NCBI RefSeq assembly: GCF_028288225.1
Contig: NZ_JAQBOC010000057.1
Coordinates: 90,774 to 154,773 of the forward strand
Origin: Mucilaginibacter sp.
Lineage (GTDB): Bacteria > Bacteroidota > Bacteroidia > Sphingobacteriales > Sphingobacteriaceae
DNA length: 64,000 nt
Reading direction: 5' to 3'
Below the pieces are notes generated by a model. That model worked only from the letters and a program-made list of their open reading frames with translations. It ran no database searches and was not told the origin of the DNA. The stretch's first letter is position 1. Each line of letters opens with the position of its first letter. This document shows positions 16,005 through 23,438 of the stretch, in pieces. Both the position numbers and the translations under genes were made by a program.

Positions 16005-16197
16005 TTTTTTGGTTACTGTATACAACAACTGTACTAAAATTTCATACACTAAACTATACAAACCGCAGTTTTTACTTAAAGATGTTTTCGTTAATTACAT
16101 CTGAATATCACCATGTTGTAAAATAAAATTGATTTAAGGATGATCAATCTTTGCCTTATTTAAAACTTTGGCACTGATTTGGAACAATACAAATCAA

Positions 16198-16407
16198 ATG
16201 CAATACAGGATGGAACCCGACAGTAAAAAGAATCGTGAAAGCGAAGAAAAAGAAGAAGAAAAAGAATGGGAAAACCCTGTTGATCCAGCTATGACTTCGG
16301 ATGAGCGGGATAAAGAACAACTGTTAAGGCAATATAAAGAAGCCAAACGCAGGAAAGATAATTTGACTGAGAACCAGGAAGACAAACCTAAAAAACAAAC
16401 TAAATAG
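16198..16407 (+). CDS. small highly charged protein
   Basis: A 69-residue, very hydrophilic protein dominated by Glu, Lys, Asp and Arg (SEEKEEEKEWENP; MTSDERDKEQLLRQYKEAKR) and ending in a Lys-rich tail. It lacks hydrophobic segments and is probably disordered or helical. No family is recognised. The frame extends to a TTG at 16168, but the ATG at 16198 (or 16210) is more likely. It precedes a second small gene on the same strand. Confidence 0.5.
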   Translation: MQYRMEPDSKKNRESEEKEEEKEWENPVDPAMTSDERDKEQLLRQYKEAKRRKDNLTENQEDKPKKQTK

Positions 16408-16432
16408 CTATTAACCAAAAGATCATTTACCT

Positions 16433-16594
16433 ATGAAAACTTATAAAAAAACTGCAGCAAGTAAATTATTAGCAAAGTTTGACAATGAATTAATGAATTT
16501 ATTAGCAAACGATTTGAACTCATTTATGTCGAGAAATCCATTTTTAATGAGCAAGAAACAGGCCGTGATACAATCAACCTTGTCCGTGGCCTGA
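16433..16594 (+). CDS. small hypothetical protein, 53 residues
   Basis: A frame from ATG 16433 encodes MKTYKKTAASKLLAKFDNEL, then a helical stretch (MNLLANDLNSFM) and a short C-terminus. It may form an amphipathic helix. It follows the charged small protein after 25 bases. The bases around its start (TTACCTATGAAAAC) recur at 16636-16645 before another ATG, so the leader may be duplicated. No family is recognised. Confidence 0.4.
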   Translation: MKTYKKTAASKLLAKFDNELMNLLANDLNSFMSRNPFLMSKKQAVIQSTLSVA

Positions 16595-16651
16595 CCCATC
16601 ATATATCTATCTGTCAAAAAATAATTAAACCATTACCTATGAAAACGATAG

Positions 16652-16682
16652 AGCTTTGCAATTTGCAGGGCTTTATTTTTTT
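16652..16682 (+). terminator. terminator between small genes and lpxB
   Basis: AGCTTTGCAA pairs with TTGCAGGGCT (two G-T pairs) and is followed by TTATTTTTTT on the plus strand. It would stop transcription of the small genes at 16.2-16.6 kb, and overlaps the 3' end of lpxB, which converges on it. Confidence 0.6.
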
Positions 16683-17785
16683 GTGGTGTATTTGATTATC
16701 AACGCCGCGGTTTTTGCAGAAGCGCCGGGCGTCCCCATTTTCTCATCGAGCTCGTCATAATCGCTCATCATTCTGCCATGGTAATTTTTATTATTTATGA
16801 TCATATTCAGTTCAGCGGTTATATTTTCCACGGAACAATCCTGCTGGATCAATTCTTTTACAACCAGCTTATTCATTATCAGGTTCACCAGCGAGATAAA
16901 TTTTATTTTAACCACCATCCGGGCAATACCAATAGATATGGGATGGCCTTTATAAACAACTATCTGCGGTACATTAAATAAAGCTGTTTCCAAAGTCGCC
17001 GTTCCGGAGGCCACAATTGCAGCTTCTGAATTACTCAGCAGATCATAAGTGGCATTAAATAAAACAGGGATATTTTTTCCGCCGGTGAATTGATCATAAT
17101 ACTGCTGATTAAATGATGGAGCTCCCGCAATTACAAACTGATGATCCGGAAACTGTTCTGTTACACCCAGCATTTCGGGCAATAAACGGCTAATCTCCTG
17201 CTTGCGGCTGCCGGGGAGCAAAGCAATGATCTTTTTTGCAGACAGCTTGTTATTTATGATAAAGTTTTCATCGGGTTTAAAGGCAGCAACCGCATCAAGC
17301 AAGGGATTGCCAACATAATCAACCTCCATCCCCCACGCCTTGTAAAAATCAACCTCGAAAGGGAGAATACAAAACAGGTGGTCGACTATCCGCTTTATTT
17401 TAAGCACGCGTTTTTGGTTCCAGGCCCAAACTTTTGGTGAAATATAGTAGCAAACCAGCAGGTTATTATTTTTGGCGAATTCTGCAATTTTTAAATTAAA
17501 GCCGGGAAAATCAATCAGTATCAAAACATCCGGCTGCCAGGCGGCAATGTCTTCTTTACAAAACTTTAGGTTTTTTAAAATAGTGTTTAAGTTAAGCAAC
17601 ACCTCAATAAAACCCATAAAGGCCATATCCGCGTAATGCTTTACCAATGTACCACCTTCGTTCAGCATCAGGTCTCCACCAAAAAAACGGAACTCTGCCT
17701 GTTCATCGCGCTCTTTTAAGGCTTTCATCAAATTAGCCCCGTGCAAATCGCCTGAAGCTTCGCCGGCCACCAGGTAATATTTCAT
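16673..17785 (-). CDS. lpxB: lipid-A-disaccharide synthase
   Basis: A 370-residue GT19 glycosyltransferase that joins UDP-2,3-diacylglucosamine and lipid X to form the lipid A disaccharide at the inner membrane. The start YYLVAGEASGDLHGANL is the family signature; PGFNLKIAEFAK and YYISPKVWAWNQKR (about 128-141) follow, then LLPGSRKQEI (about 198) and the C-terminal sugar-nucleotide region VASGTATLETALF. Length is normal. Its ATG overlaps the upstream small membrane gene by four bases, and surE lies ahead of that, so the three form one leftward operon. Confidence 0.97.
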   Translation of the reverse strand: MKYYLVAGEASGDLHGANLMKALKERDEQAEFRFFGGDLMLNEGGTLVKHYADMAFMGFIEVLLNLNTILKNLKFCKEDIAAWQPDVLILIDFPGFNLKIAEFAKNNNLLVCYYISPKVWAWNQKRVLKIKRIVDHLFCILPFEVDFYKAWGMEVDYVGNPLLDAVAAFKPDENFIINNKLSAKKIIALLPGSRKQEISRLLPEMLGVTEQFPDHQFVIAGAPSFNQQYYDQFTGGKNIPVLFNATYDLLSNSEAAIVASGTATLETALFNVPQIVVYKGHPISIGIARMVVKIKFISLVNLIMNKLVVKELIQQDCSVENITAELNMIINNKNYHGRMMSDYDELDEKMGTPGASAKTAALIIKYTTKK

Positions 17786-18045
17786 CGCAGATGAACTTTA
17801 AAGATGAATACCAGCAGCATAATTATAAAAGTAGCGAGCATGATCCCACGGGCCGTTTGATCAAGTTCCTTTTTCAGGATAATCCGCATCATTATCAAAT
17901 TTAAAGCAATGGCTATAAAATAAGGTAACGCCGGACGGTTGATGATCTCCACATTGGTTTTTAATAAATAAGCAACTGCCAGTGCAATAGCAGGAAATAT
18001 AAGTGCAGCTAAAATGCCGGTGATGAAACTGTTTTTGTTTAGCAT
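17782..18045 (-). CDS. small membrane protein between surE and lpxB
   Basis: An 87-residue protein with three predicted hydrophobic helices (about 8-28, 42-57 and 65-83) and little else; no catalytic motif. It sits three bases after surE and overlaps lpxB by four bases, so it is co-transcribed and probably co-translated with lipid A synthesis. A role at the inner membrane is likely; the function is unknown. Confidence 0.75.
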   Translation of the reverse strand: MLNKNSFITGILAALIFPAIALAVAYLLKTNVEIINRPALPYFIAIALNLIMMRIILKKELDQTARGIMLATFIIMLLVFIFKVHLR

Positions 18046-18048
18046 AAC

Positions 18049-18822
18049 TTATACATTAAACTTCCATCCGTTTAAAACCTGTATGGCATGATGTGCAGTC
18101 ATATCAAACTGAACCGGCACCACTGATGCATAGTTATGTTCCAGCGCCCAAACATCGGTGTCCTCGCCATTATCACTGGTTTGGAAAACACCGGTGAGCC
18201 AGTAGTAAGGGCGGTTATGCGGATCCATCCTTTCGTCAAATTCCTCGGCCCATTTGGCATTTGCCTGGCGGCTGATCTTTATCCCCTTTATATTGCTACC
18301 AGCCGGAAAGTTTACGTTTAATAAAGTGGCGGTAGGCAAACCGTGCTCTAAAACCTGCAAAGCTATTTCCTTTACATATTTTAAGCAGTGCGAAAAATCA
18401 GCCTGTAAAGTGTAATCATCCAATGAAAACCCGATAGACGGAATACTTTCAATAGCCCCTTCAACAGCTGCCGACATAGTACCGGAGTATAGTATATTGA
18501 TAGAATTATTTAAACCATGATTAATTCCCGAAACACACAGGTCCGGTTTTTTCCCCTTAAAGATCTTATTTACCGCAAGTTTAACACAATCAACAGGCGT
18601 GCCTGAGCAGCGGTACATTTCAACCCCTTCGTAAATATCAACCTGGTCTAACCGTAATGGCTTACCAATGGTAATGGCATGCCCCATACCCGACTGCGGG
18701 CTATCCGGCGCAACTACTACAACCCGGCCTATCTCCGCCATCGTATCCATTAAAGCTTTTATGCCGGGGGCAGTTATCCCGTCGTCGTTTACAACAAGTA
18801 TGGTGGGCTTGGATTTTTTCAT
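18049..18822 (-). CDS. surE: 5'/3'-nucleotidase SurE
   Basis: A 257-residue metal-dependent phosphatase acting on nucleoside monophosphates. The metal site is in ILVVNDDGITAPGI (residues 6-19), with GMGHAITIGKPL and SGINHGLNNSINILYSGTM downstream, all diagnostic. The ATG at 18822 starts directly before the family motif; the frame runs to 18918, but those 32 residues are unlike SurE and lie over a divergent Uma2-like fragment. It leads the surE-lpxB operon. Confidence 0.96.
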   Translation of the reverse strand: MKKSKPTILVVNDDGITAPGIKALMDTMAEIGRVVVVAPDSPQSGMGHAITIGKPLRLDQVDIYEGVEMYRCSGTPVDCVKLAVNKIFKGKKPDLCVSGINHGLNNSINILYSGTMSAAVEGAIESIPSIGFSLDDYTLQADFSHCLKYVKEIALQVLEHGLPTATLLNVNFPAGSNIKGIKISRQANAKWAEEFDERMDPHNRPYYWLTGVFQTSDNGEDTDVWALEHNYASVVPVQFDMTAHHAIQVLNGWKFNV

Positions 18823-18849
18823 CGGCACAAAATTAGTTATATTTAACTT

Positions 18850-19002
18850 ATGGTACCCGATGAAAAGAACGTTACACTTGATGAATATATGCGAATGCCA
18901 GTTGGTGCGCCATATCAATATTTAAATGGCCGCTTGATTAATTGGCCTTCACAGTCAACAAAAGGTATAATAGATGCCATATTAAGTTATATGGATGTAT
19001 AA
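18850..19002 (+). pseudogene. N-terminal fragment of a Uma2-like (DUF820) protein
   Basis: A 50-codon frame divergent from surE. VTLDEYMRMP followed by GAPYQYLNGRLINWPS and a helix (KGIIDAILSYM) resembles the start of Uma2/DUF820 PD-(D/E)XK nuclease-like proteins, where L-T-x-E-x-Y, then Y-E-x-x-x-G-x-x-x-x-P, is the pattern. Intact members are about 180-200 residues; the catalytic part is missing here. It may be a remnant, or a short protein of its own. Confidence 0.45.
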
Positions 19003-19020
19003 ACAAAAACACGTTAAAAA

Positions 19021-19058
19021 GCAAAAAGCCACCTCCTAAAATAAGAGGCGGCTTTTGC
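19021..19058 (-). terminator. terminator after the CsbD gene
   Basis: GCAAAAGCCGCCTC pairs with GAGGTGGCTTTTTGC (one mismatch or bulge) and continues into TTTTTAACG on the reverse strand, 10 bases after the CsbD stop codon. It could also end the Uma2-like fragment on the plus strand. Confidence 0.8.
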
Positions 19059-19068
19059 TTACAAATTT

Positions 19069-19254
19069 CTATAAACTATTAAGCCACTTTATGAGCTCAT
19101 CCCGGGTTTTTCCCGTCTTTTCCTGAAGCTTCCCTAATGTTTCATCGTCCTTGCCTTCTTCGTATGCCAGGTCGTCATCAGTAAGGTCGCCATAGGCTTG
19201 TTTTATTTTACCCTTCAACTCGTTCCAACTGCCTTTTAATTCTAATTTGTCCAT
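19069..19254 (-). CDS. CsbD family stress protein
   Basis: A 61-residue small acidic protein with the CsbD pattern LKGSWNELKGKIKQAYGDLTDDD and then GKLQEKTGKTRDEL. CsbD proteins are abundant under general stress in many bacteria; the molecular role is not known. It is a single gene with its own terminator. Length and start are as in the family. Confidence 0.93.
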   Translation of the reverse strand: MDKLELKGSWNELKGKIKQAYGDLTDDDLAYEEGKDDETLGKLQEKTGKTRDELIKWLNSL

Positions 19255-19358
19255 GATGTTTTTATTTAGATGTATGGTTAGATAACATCTGTTACATCAT
19301 TTTGGTTTCTACTAATTACTTCGGCTATGATCTATGAACCATCAACTATAAACTTCCC

Positions 19359-21272
19359 CTACAACGCTCCCGCCTTTATCTCGTCCACCACACCAGGGTC
19401 AAGCAATGTGGAAGTGTCTCCCATATTACTGGTATCCCCTTCGGCAATCTTGCGTAAAATACGGCGCATTATTTTGCCTGAGCGTGTTTTAGGTAATCCG
19501 CTTACAAACTGGATCTTATCCGGCTTGGCAATAGCGCCTATAATGCGGGATACCGTCATGATGATATCTTTACGGGCAAGTTCTTCATCCCCATGCTGAT
19601 TAGGGCAAACCACAAAGGCGTATACCCCCTGACCCTTAATATCATGCGGATAACCAACAACCGCCGATTCAACCACGCTGCTGTGCATATTTATAGCATT
19701 CTCTACTTCGGCAGTACCAATGCGGTGACCGGATACATTCAGCACATCGTCAACCCTGCCGGTTATCCGGTAATACCCATCATCATCGCGCAGACAGCCA
19801 TCGCCGGTAAAATATAGATTTTCGTAAGTAGCAAAGTAAGTTGTGCGGCAACGCTCATGATCGCCATAAGTAGTGCGTAACATGCCGGGCCATGGGAAAC
19901 GGATGCACAGGTTGCCGCTCACGCCATTGCCTTCAATAATTTTACCATTTTCATCAACCAAAACAGGCTGTATGCCAGGTAAAGGCAATGTAGCATAGCC
20001 CGGTTTTGTTGGGGTGATGCCCGCAATTGGCGAAATCATAAACCCGCCGGTTTCAGTTTGCCACCAGGTATCAACAATTGGGCATTTACCAAGTCCTATT
20101 TTTTCATCAAACCAATGCCAGGCCTCTTCGTTAATAGGTTCTCCTACCGATCCTAATTTTTTTAATGAGCTGAAATTTTTCCCTTTTAATACATCGTCGC
20201 CAAAGCTCATTAATGACCGGATAGCTGTAGGGGCGGTATATAATATGTTTACTTCGTACTTTTCAACAATATCCCAAAAACGGCCCGGGGTTGGCCATGA
20301 AGGAATTCCTTCGAACATTACCGTAGTTGCCCCCTGGCTTAAAGGACCGTACGCTATATAGGAATGCCCGGTTATCCAGCCAATATCAGCTGTGCAAAAA
20401 TAAACCTCGCCAGGCTCATATTGAAACGCATTGGCAAATGTATAGCCGGTATAAACCATATATCCGCCACAGGTATGCACTACGCCTTTTGGCTTGCCTG
20501 TTGAACCTGATGTATAAAGAATGAAAAGCATATCCTCGGCATCCATCACTTCGGGTGGGCATTCCAAATTTCCCAGGGTTTCAATTTTTTGTATTTCGTC
20601 TTCCCACCAAACATCACGTCCCTTTATCATCGAAACCGGTGTACGGCTACGCGTCAGTACAATAACTTTCTCAACCGTTGGGCATTGTACCAGGGCATCA
20701 TCAATAATACTTTTTAACGGAATGGCTTTGTTACCACGAAAACCACCGTCGGCGGTAATAACCAACTTGCAGGTGGCGTCATTTATCCTGTCGGCAATTG
20801 ACTGTGCAGAGAATCCGCCAAATACTACAGAATGGATAGCCCCTATGCGGGCACATGCCAATACTGCAATTGCCAGCTCGGGTACCATAGGCATGTAGAT
20901 ACAGATCCTGTCGCCTTTTTTCGCGCCGTTGTTTTTTAGTACGTTGGCAAACTGGCAAACTTTATCATATAGTTGCTGATAGGTTAATACCCTGTGGTGT
21001 TCCTGCGGATCGTTAGGTTCCCATAAAATAGCGGGTTTATCACCCAACGCTTCCAGGTGGCGGTCAAGGCAGTTTTCGGTAATATTAAGCTTTGCACCCT
21101 GGAACCATTTGATACTTGGCCCGGTAAAATTCCATTCAAGTACCTTGTCCCACTTTTTGCGCCACAAAAAATTATTGGCTATGCTTTCCCAAAATTGTTC
21201 GGGCTGCTCAACACTTTGCTTGTAAACTTCCTTATATTCTTCAAAAGAGGAGACCTTCATTGATGTGTTCAT
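19359..21272 (-). CDS. acs: acetyl-CoA synthetase
   Basis: A 637-residue AMP-forming enzyme that activates acetate to acetyl-CoA. The adenylate signature YTSGSTGKPKGVVHT is near residue 253, VDTWWQTETGGFM near 396, and the flexible C-terminal domain has YFTGDG, the hinge GRVDDVLNVSGHRIGT, and the conserved lysine in TRSGKIMRRILRK (about 600), which in relatives is acetylated to switch the enzyme off. Full length. It is transcribed alone, divergent from rpmB. Confidence 0.97.
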   Translation of the reverse strand: MNTSMKVSSFEEYKEVYKQSVEQPEQFWESIANNFLWRKKWDKVLEWNFTGPSIKWFQGAKLNITENCLDRHLEALGDKPAILWEPNDPQEHHRVLTYQQLYDKVCQFANVLKNNGAKKGDRICIYMPMVPELAIAVLACARIGAIHSVVFGGFSAQSIADRINDATCKLVITADGGFRGNKAIPLKSIIDDALVQCPTVEKVIVLTRSRTPVSMIKGRDVWWEDEIQKIETLGNLECPPEVMDAEDMLFILYTSGSTGKPKGVVHTCGGYMVYTGYTFANAFQYEPGEVYFCTADIGWITGHSYIAYGPLSQGATTVMFEGIPSWPTPGRFWDIVEKYEVNILYTAPTAIRSLMSFGDDVLKGKNFSSLKKLGSVGEPINEEAWHWFDEKIGLGKCPIVDTWWQTETGGFMISPIAGITPTKPGYATLPLPGIQPVLVDENGKIIEGNGVSGNLCIRFPWPGMLRTTYGDHERCRTTYFATYENLYFTGDGCLRDDDGYYRITGRVDDVLNVSGHRIGTAEVENAINMHSSVVESAVVGYPHDIKGQGVYAFVVCPNQHGDEELARKDIIMTVSRIIGAIAKPDKIQFVSGLPKTRSGKIMRRILRKIAEGDTSNMGDTSTLLDPGVVDEIKAGAL

Positions 21273-21358
21273 AGTCTGTGGAATTGGTGGGCGTAAATTA
21301 CAATTTTCTTCATTATCCAGTAAGTAAAAAAGAATTTGAAAAATAATTTAAAACAGTA

Positions 21359-21389
21359 TTGCCTATTTCACATAAAATCCTGATATTTG
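21359..21389 (+). promoter_or_regulatory. promoter of the rpmB-rpmG operon
   Basis: TTG (21359-21361), 20 bases, then GATATTTG (21382-21389), close to the Bacteroidota consensus TTTG-N19-21-TAnnTTTG. It lies 40 bases before the rpmB start codon. Confidence 0.5.
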
Positions 21390-21428
21390 CAAACTCTTTA
21401 CAAAAAGGGAGAATTAAAAAGATTTGTC

Positions 21429-21662
21429 ATGTCAAGAATTTGTGATCTAACAGGAAAAGGATCTTTGGTTGGTAATAACGTTTCAAACTCAAACGTTAAA
21501 ACAAAACGCAGATTTCATCCAAACTTAAAACTTAAGAAGTTTTATATTCCTGAAGAAGATAAATGGATAACCTTAAAGGTATCTACTTCAGCTGTAAAAA
21601 CTATCAGCAAAAATGGTATAACTGCTTGTATCAATAAATTTGTAAAAAAAGGATATATATAG
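21429..21662 (+). CDS. rpmB: ribosomal protein bL28
   Basis: A 77-residue large-subunit ribosomal protein. The start MSRICDLTGKGSLVGNNVS and the segment TKRRFHPNLKLKKF identify it. The ATG at 21429 is used; the frame extends to 21387, but those codons add a sequence absent from bL28. First gene of rpmB-rpmG-DUF4295-ftsY, the usual Bacteroidota order. Confidence 0.97.
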   Translation: MSRICDLTGKGSLVGNNVSNSNVKTKRRFHPNLKLKKFYIPEEDKWITLKVSTSAVKTISKNGITACINKFVKKGYI

Positions 21663-21725
21663 TAGTTGATTAGGTTGAATGGTTGATTAAGTTGATTGGG
21701 TTTAAATCCTTGCAACTATGCTAAT

Positions 21726-21757
21726 CACTAATTCACTAATTCGCTAACTCAATAAAT
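21726..21757 (+). repeat. octamer tandem repeat (CACTAATT)n before rpmG
   Basis: Four octamers in a row: CACTAATT, CACTAATT, CGCTAACT, CAATAAAT. The run ends six bases before the rpmG ATG. The same unit appears before the DUF4295 gene and the reductase at 36257. Confidence 0.85.
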
Positions 21758-21763
21758 AAAAAG

Positions 21764-21946
21764 ATGGCTAAGAAAGGCAATAGAGTTCAGGTAATTTTAG
21801 AATGCACCGAGCATAAAACAAGCGGCATGCCTGGTATGTCTCGTTATATTACCACTAAGAACAAGAAAAATACAACAGAAAGACTGGAAATGAAGAAATT
21901 CAACCCGGTTTTAAGAAAAGTAACTGTTCATAAAGAAATTAAGTAA
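21764..21946 (+). CDS. rpmG: ribosomal protein bL33
   Basis: A 60-residue large-subunit protein with MAKKGNRVQVILECTEH and RYITTKNKKNTTERLEMKKF, typical of bL33. Only one Cys is present (in LECTEH), so the zinc-binding Cys pairs of the other bL33 form are absent, as in C-minus paralogues. Located between rpmB and the DUF4295 gene. Confidence 0.96.
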   Translation: MAKKGNRVQVILECTEHKTSGMPGMSRYITTKNKKNTTERLEMKKFNPVLRKVTVHKEIK

Positions 21947-21971
21947 TTGGTTGATTAGCCTGATTAAAAAT

Positions 21972-22003
21972 CACTAATTCACTAAATCGCTAATTCATTA
22001 ATT
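21972..22003 (+). repeat. octamer tandem repeat before the DUF4295 gene
   Basis: CACTAATT, CACTAAAT, CGCTAATT, CATTAATT, four units of the same octamer as before rpmG, ending eight bases before the ATG at 22012. The third unit begins CG in both arrays, so one array probably derives from the other. Confidence 0.85.
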
Positions 22004-22011
22004 AAAAAGAC

Positions 22012-22173
22012 ATGGCAAAGAAAGTAGTTGCAACGCTAAAAGTAGCTGGTAAAGGCAAAGAATATTCAAAAGTTATAACAATGGCTAAGTCACCACGTAC
22101 TGGTGCTTATTCATTTAAAGAGCAGATCGTGGCTAACGACTTCGTTAAGGATGCGATAGCTGGAAAATTATAA
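22012..22173 (+). CDS. DUF4295 domain protein
   Basis: A 53-residue basic protein, MAKKVVATLKVAGKGKEYSK at the start and KSPRTGAYSFKEQIV in the middle. This small family is found between rpmG and ftsY throughout Bacteroidota. Its size, charge and constant position with bL28 and bL33 suggest a ribosome-associated protein; this is inference. Confidence 0.93.
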   Translation: MAKKVVATLKVAGKGKEYSKVITMAKSPRTGAYSFKEQIVANDFVKDAIAGKL

Positions 22174-22233
22174 CGGTAATTTTTGATCAAAATATAAAAG
22201 CCATCTTGTTTATACGGGAAGGCTTTTTTGTTG

Positions 22234-22361
22234 ATGTGCAGATGCGTGGATGTGAAGATATGCGAATTATGAAATAAAACATTCATCCGCACATCTAAAA
22301 TCTGCACATTTGCACATTAATTTTATCCGCACATTTGCATATCTGCACATTTGCACATTAA
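22234..22361. repeat. short repeats in the ftsY leader
   Basis: The 20-base phrase starting TCTGCACATTTGCACATT occurs at 22301-22320 and 22342-22361, with the related ATCCGCACATTTGCATA between them and an inverted relative (GATGTGCAGATGCGTGGATG) near 22234. Four bases separate the last copy from the ftsY ATG. Confidence 0.75.
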
Positions 22362-22364
22362 AAT

Positions 22365-23330
22365 ATGGGATTATTCGATTTTTTCAAAAAAAAGGAAAGC
22401 ACTCCGCAAGAGCAGGAAGCGCTGGATAGCGGTTTAGAAAAAACAAAGGATAACTTTTTTTCAAAAATAACAAAGGTAGTCGCAGGCAAATCAAGCGTTG
22501 ACGATGATGTGCTTGATGACCTGGAAGAAGTACTGGTAACATCGGATGTTGGCGTAAAAACCACCTTGAAAATCATTGAGCGCATCCAGGCACGTGTTGC
22601 CCGTGATAAATATGTAAGCACATCTGAGCTGAATAGCCTGTTAAAGGATGAAATTCAGAAACTGCTTGCCGAAAACAACAGTAACGATTTTACAAACTTT
22701 GAATATGGCAACCATAAGCCATATGTAATAATGGTTGTGGGCGTAAATGGTGTGGGTAAAACTACTACTATAGGCAAGCTGGCCCATAAACTTAAACAGG
22801 CGGGCAACAAAGTGGTATTAGGCGCCGCCGATACTTTTAGAGCGGCGGCGGTTGCACAGATCCAGCTTTGGGGTGAGCGCGTAGGTGTAAAAGTTGTAGC
22901 ACAGGCAATGGGGTCTGACCCTGCATCTGTGGCCTATGATACTTTACGCTCGGCGGTAGCCAATGGCGATGATGTTGCAATTATTGATACCGCAGGTCGT
23001 TTACATAATAAGGTAGGCTTGATGAATGAGCTTACCAAGATCAAAAATGTGATGCAAAAGGTTGTCCCGGGTGCCCCGCACGAGATCTTGCTGGTGCTTG
23101 ATGCATCAACAGGGCAAAATGCTATTGAGCAATGCAAACAATTTACAGAAGCAACAGATGTTAACGCTTTAGCCTTAACCAAACTGGATGGTACGGCAAA
23201 AGGCGGTGTAGTGATAGGAATAAGCGATCAGTTTAAGATCCCCGTAAAATATATAGGTGTTGGTGAAAGCATGAATGATCTGCAGTTGTTTGACCGGCAG
23301 GGATTCGTGGATTCACTTTTTAAGAATTAA
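22365..23330 (+). CDS. ftsY: signal recognition particle receptor FtsY
   Basis: A 321-residue SRP-type GTPase that docks ribosome-nascent chain complexes at the membrane. The N domain (about 20-100) is followed by the G domain: P loop GVNGVGKTTTIGKLA (126-140), DTFRAAAVAQ, DTAGRLHNK, and the specificity motif TKLDGTAKGG. The acidic A domain seen in E. coli is missing, as is usual in Bacteroidota. It ends the rpmB operon and is followed by an inverted repeat and rimO. Confidence 0.97.
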   Translation: MGLFDFFKKKESTPQEQEALDSGLEKTKDNFFSKITKVVAGKSSVDDDVLDDLEEVLVTSDVGVKTTLKIIERIQARVARDKYVSTSELNSLLKDEIQKLLAENNSNDFTNFEYGNHKPYVIMVVGVNGVGKTTTIGKLAHKLKQAGNKVVLGAADTFRAAAVAQIQLWGERVGVKVVAQAMGSDPASVAYDTLRSAVANGDDVAIIDTAGRLHNKVGLMNELTKIKNVMQKVVPGAPHEILLVLDASTGQNAIEQCKQFTEATDVNALALTKLDGTAKGGVVIGISDQFKIPVKYIGVGESMNDLQLFDRQGFVDSLFKN

Positions 23331-23343
23331 TATTAACTAATAC

Positions 23344-23426
23344 CGTCCTTGCGAGGAACGAAGCAATCTCCGACTTGCAGAGCCGCTCTGTATAGCTCAG
23401 AGGTTGCTTCGTTCCTCGCAATGACG
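23344..23426. repeat. REP-like inverted repeat between ftsY and rimO
   Basis: Two 27-base arms (23344-23370 and 23400-23426) are inverted copies with two mismatches; each holds TTGCGAGGAACGAAGCAA. The 29-base centre contains a second small hairpin, CAGAG-CCG-CTCTG. The form is that of a non-autonomous palindromic repeat (REP/MITE-like), likely present elsewhere in the genome; other copies were not seen in this window. Confidence 0.85.
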
Positions 23427-23438
23427 CTTTGATAGGTG

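Noticed and set aside
21726..22003. CRISPR array
   Set aside because: Units are contiguous octamers with no spacers, and no cas genes are present.
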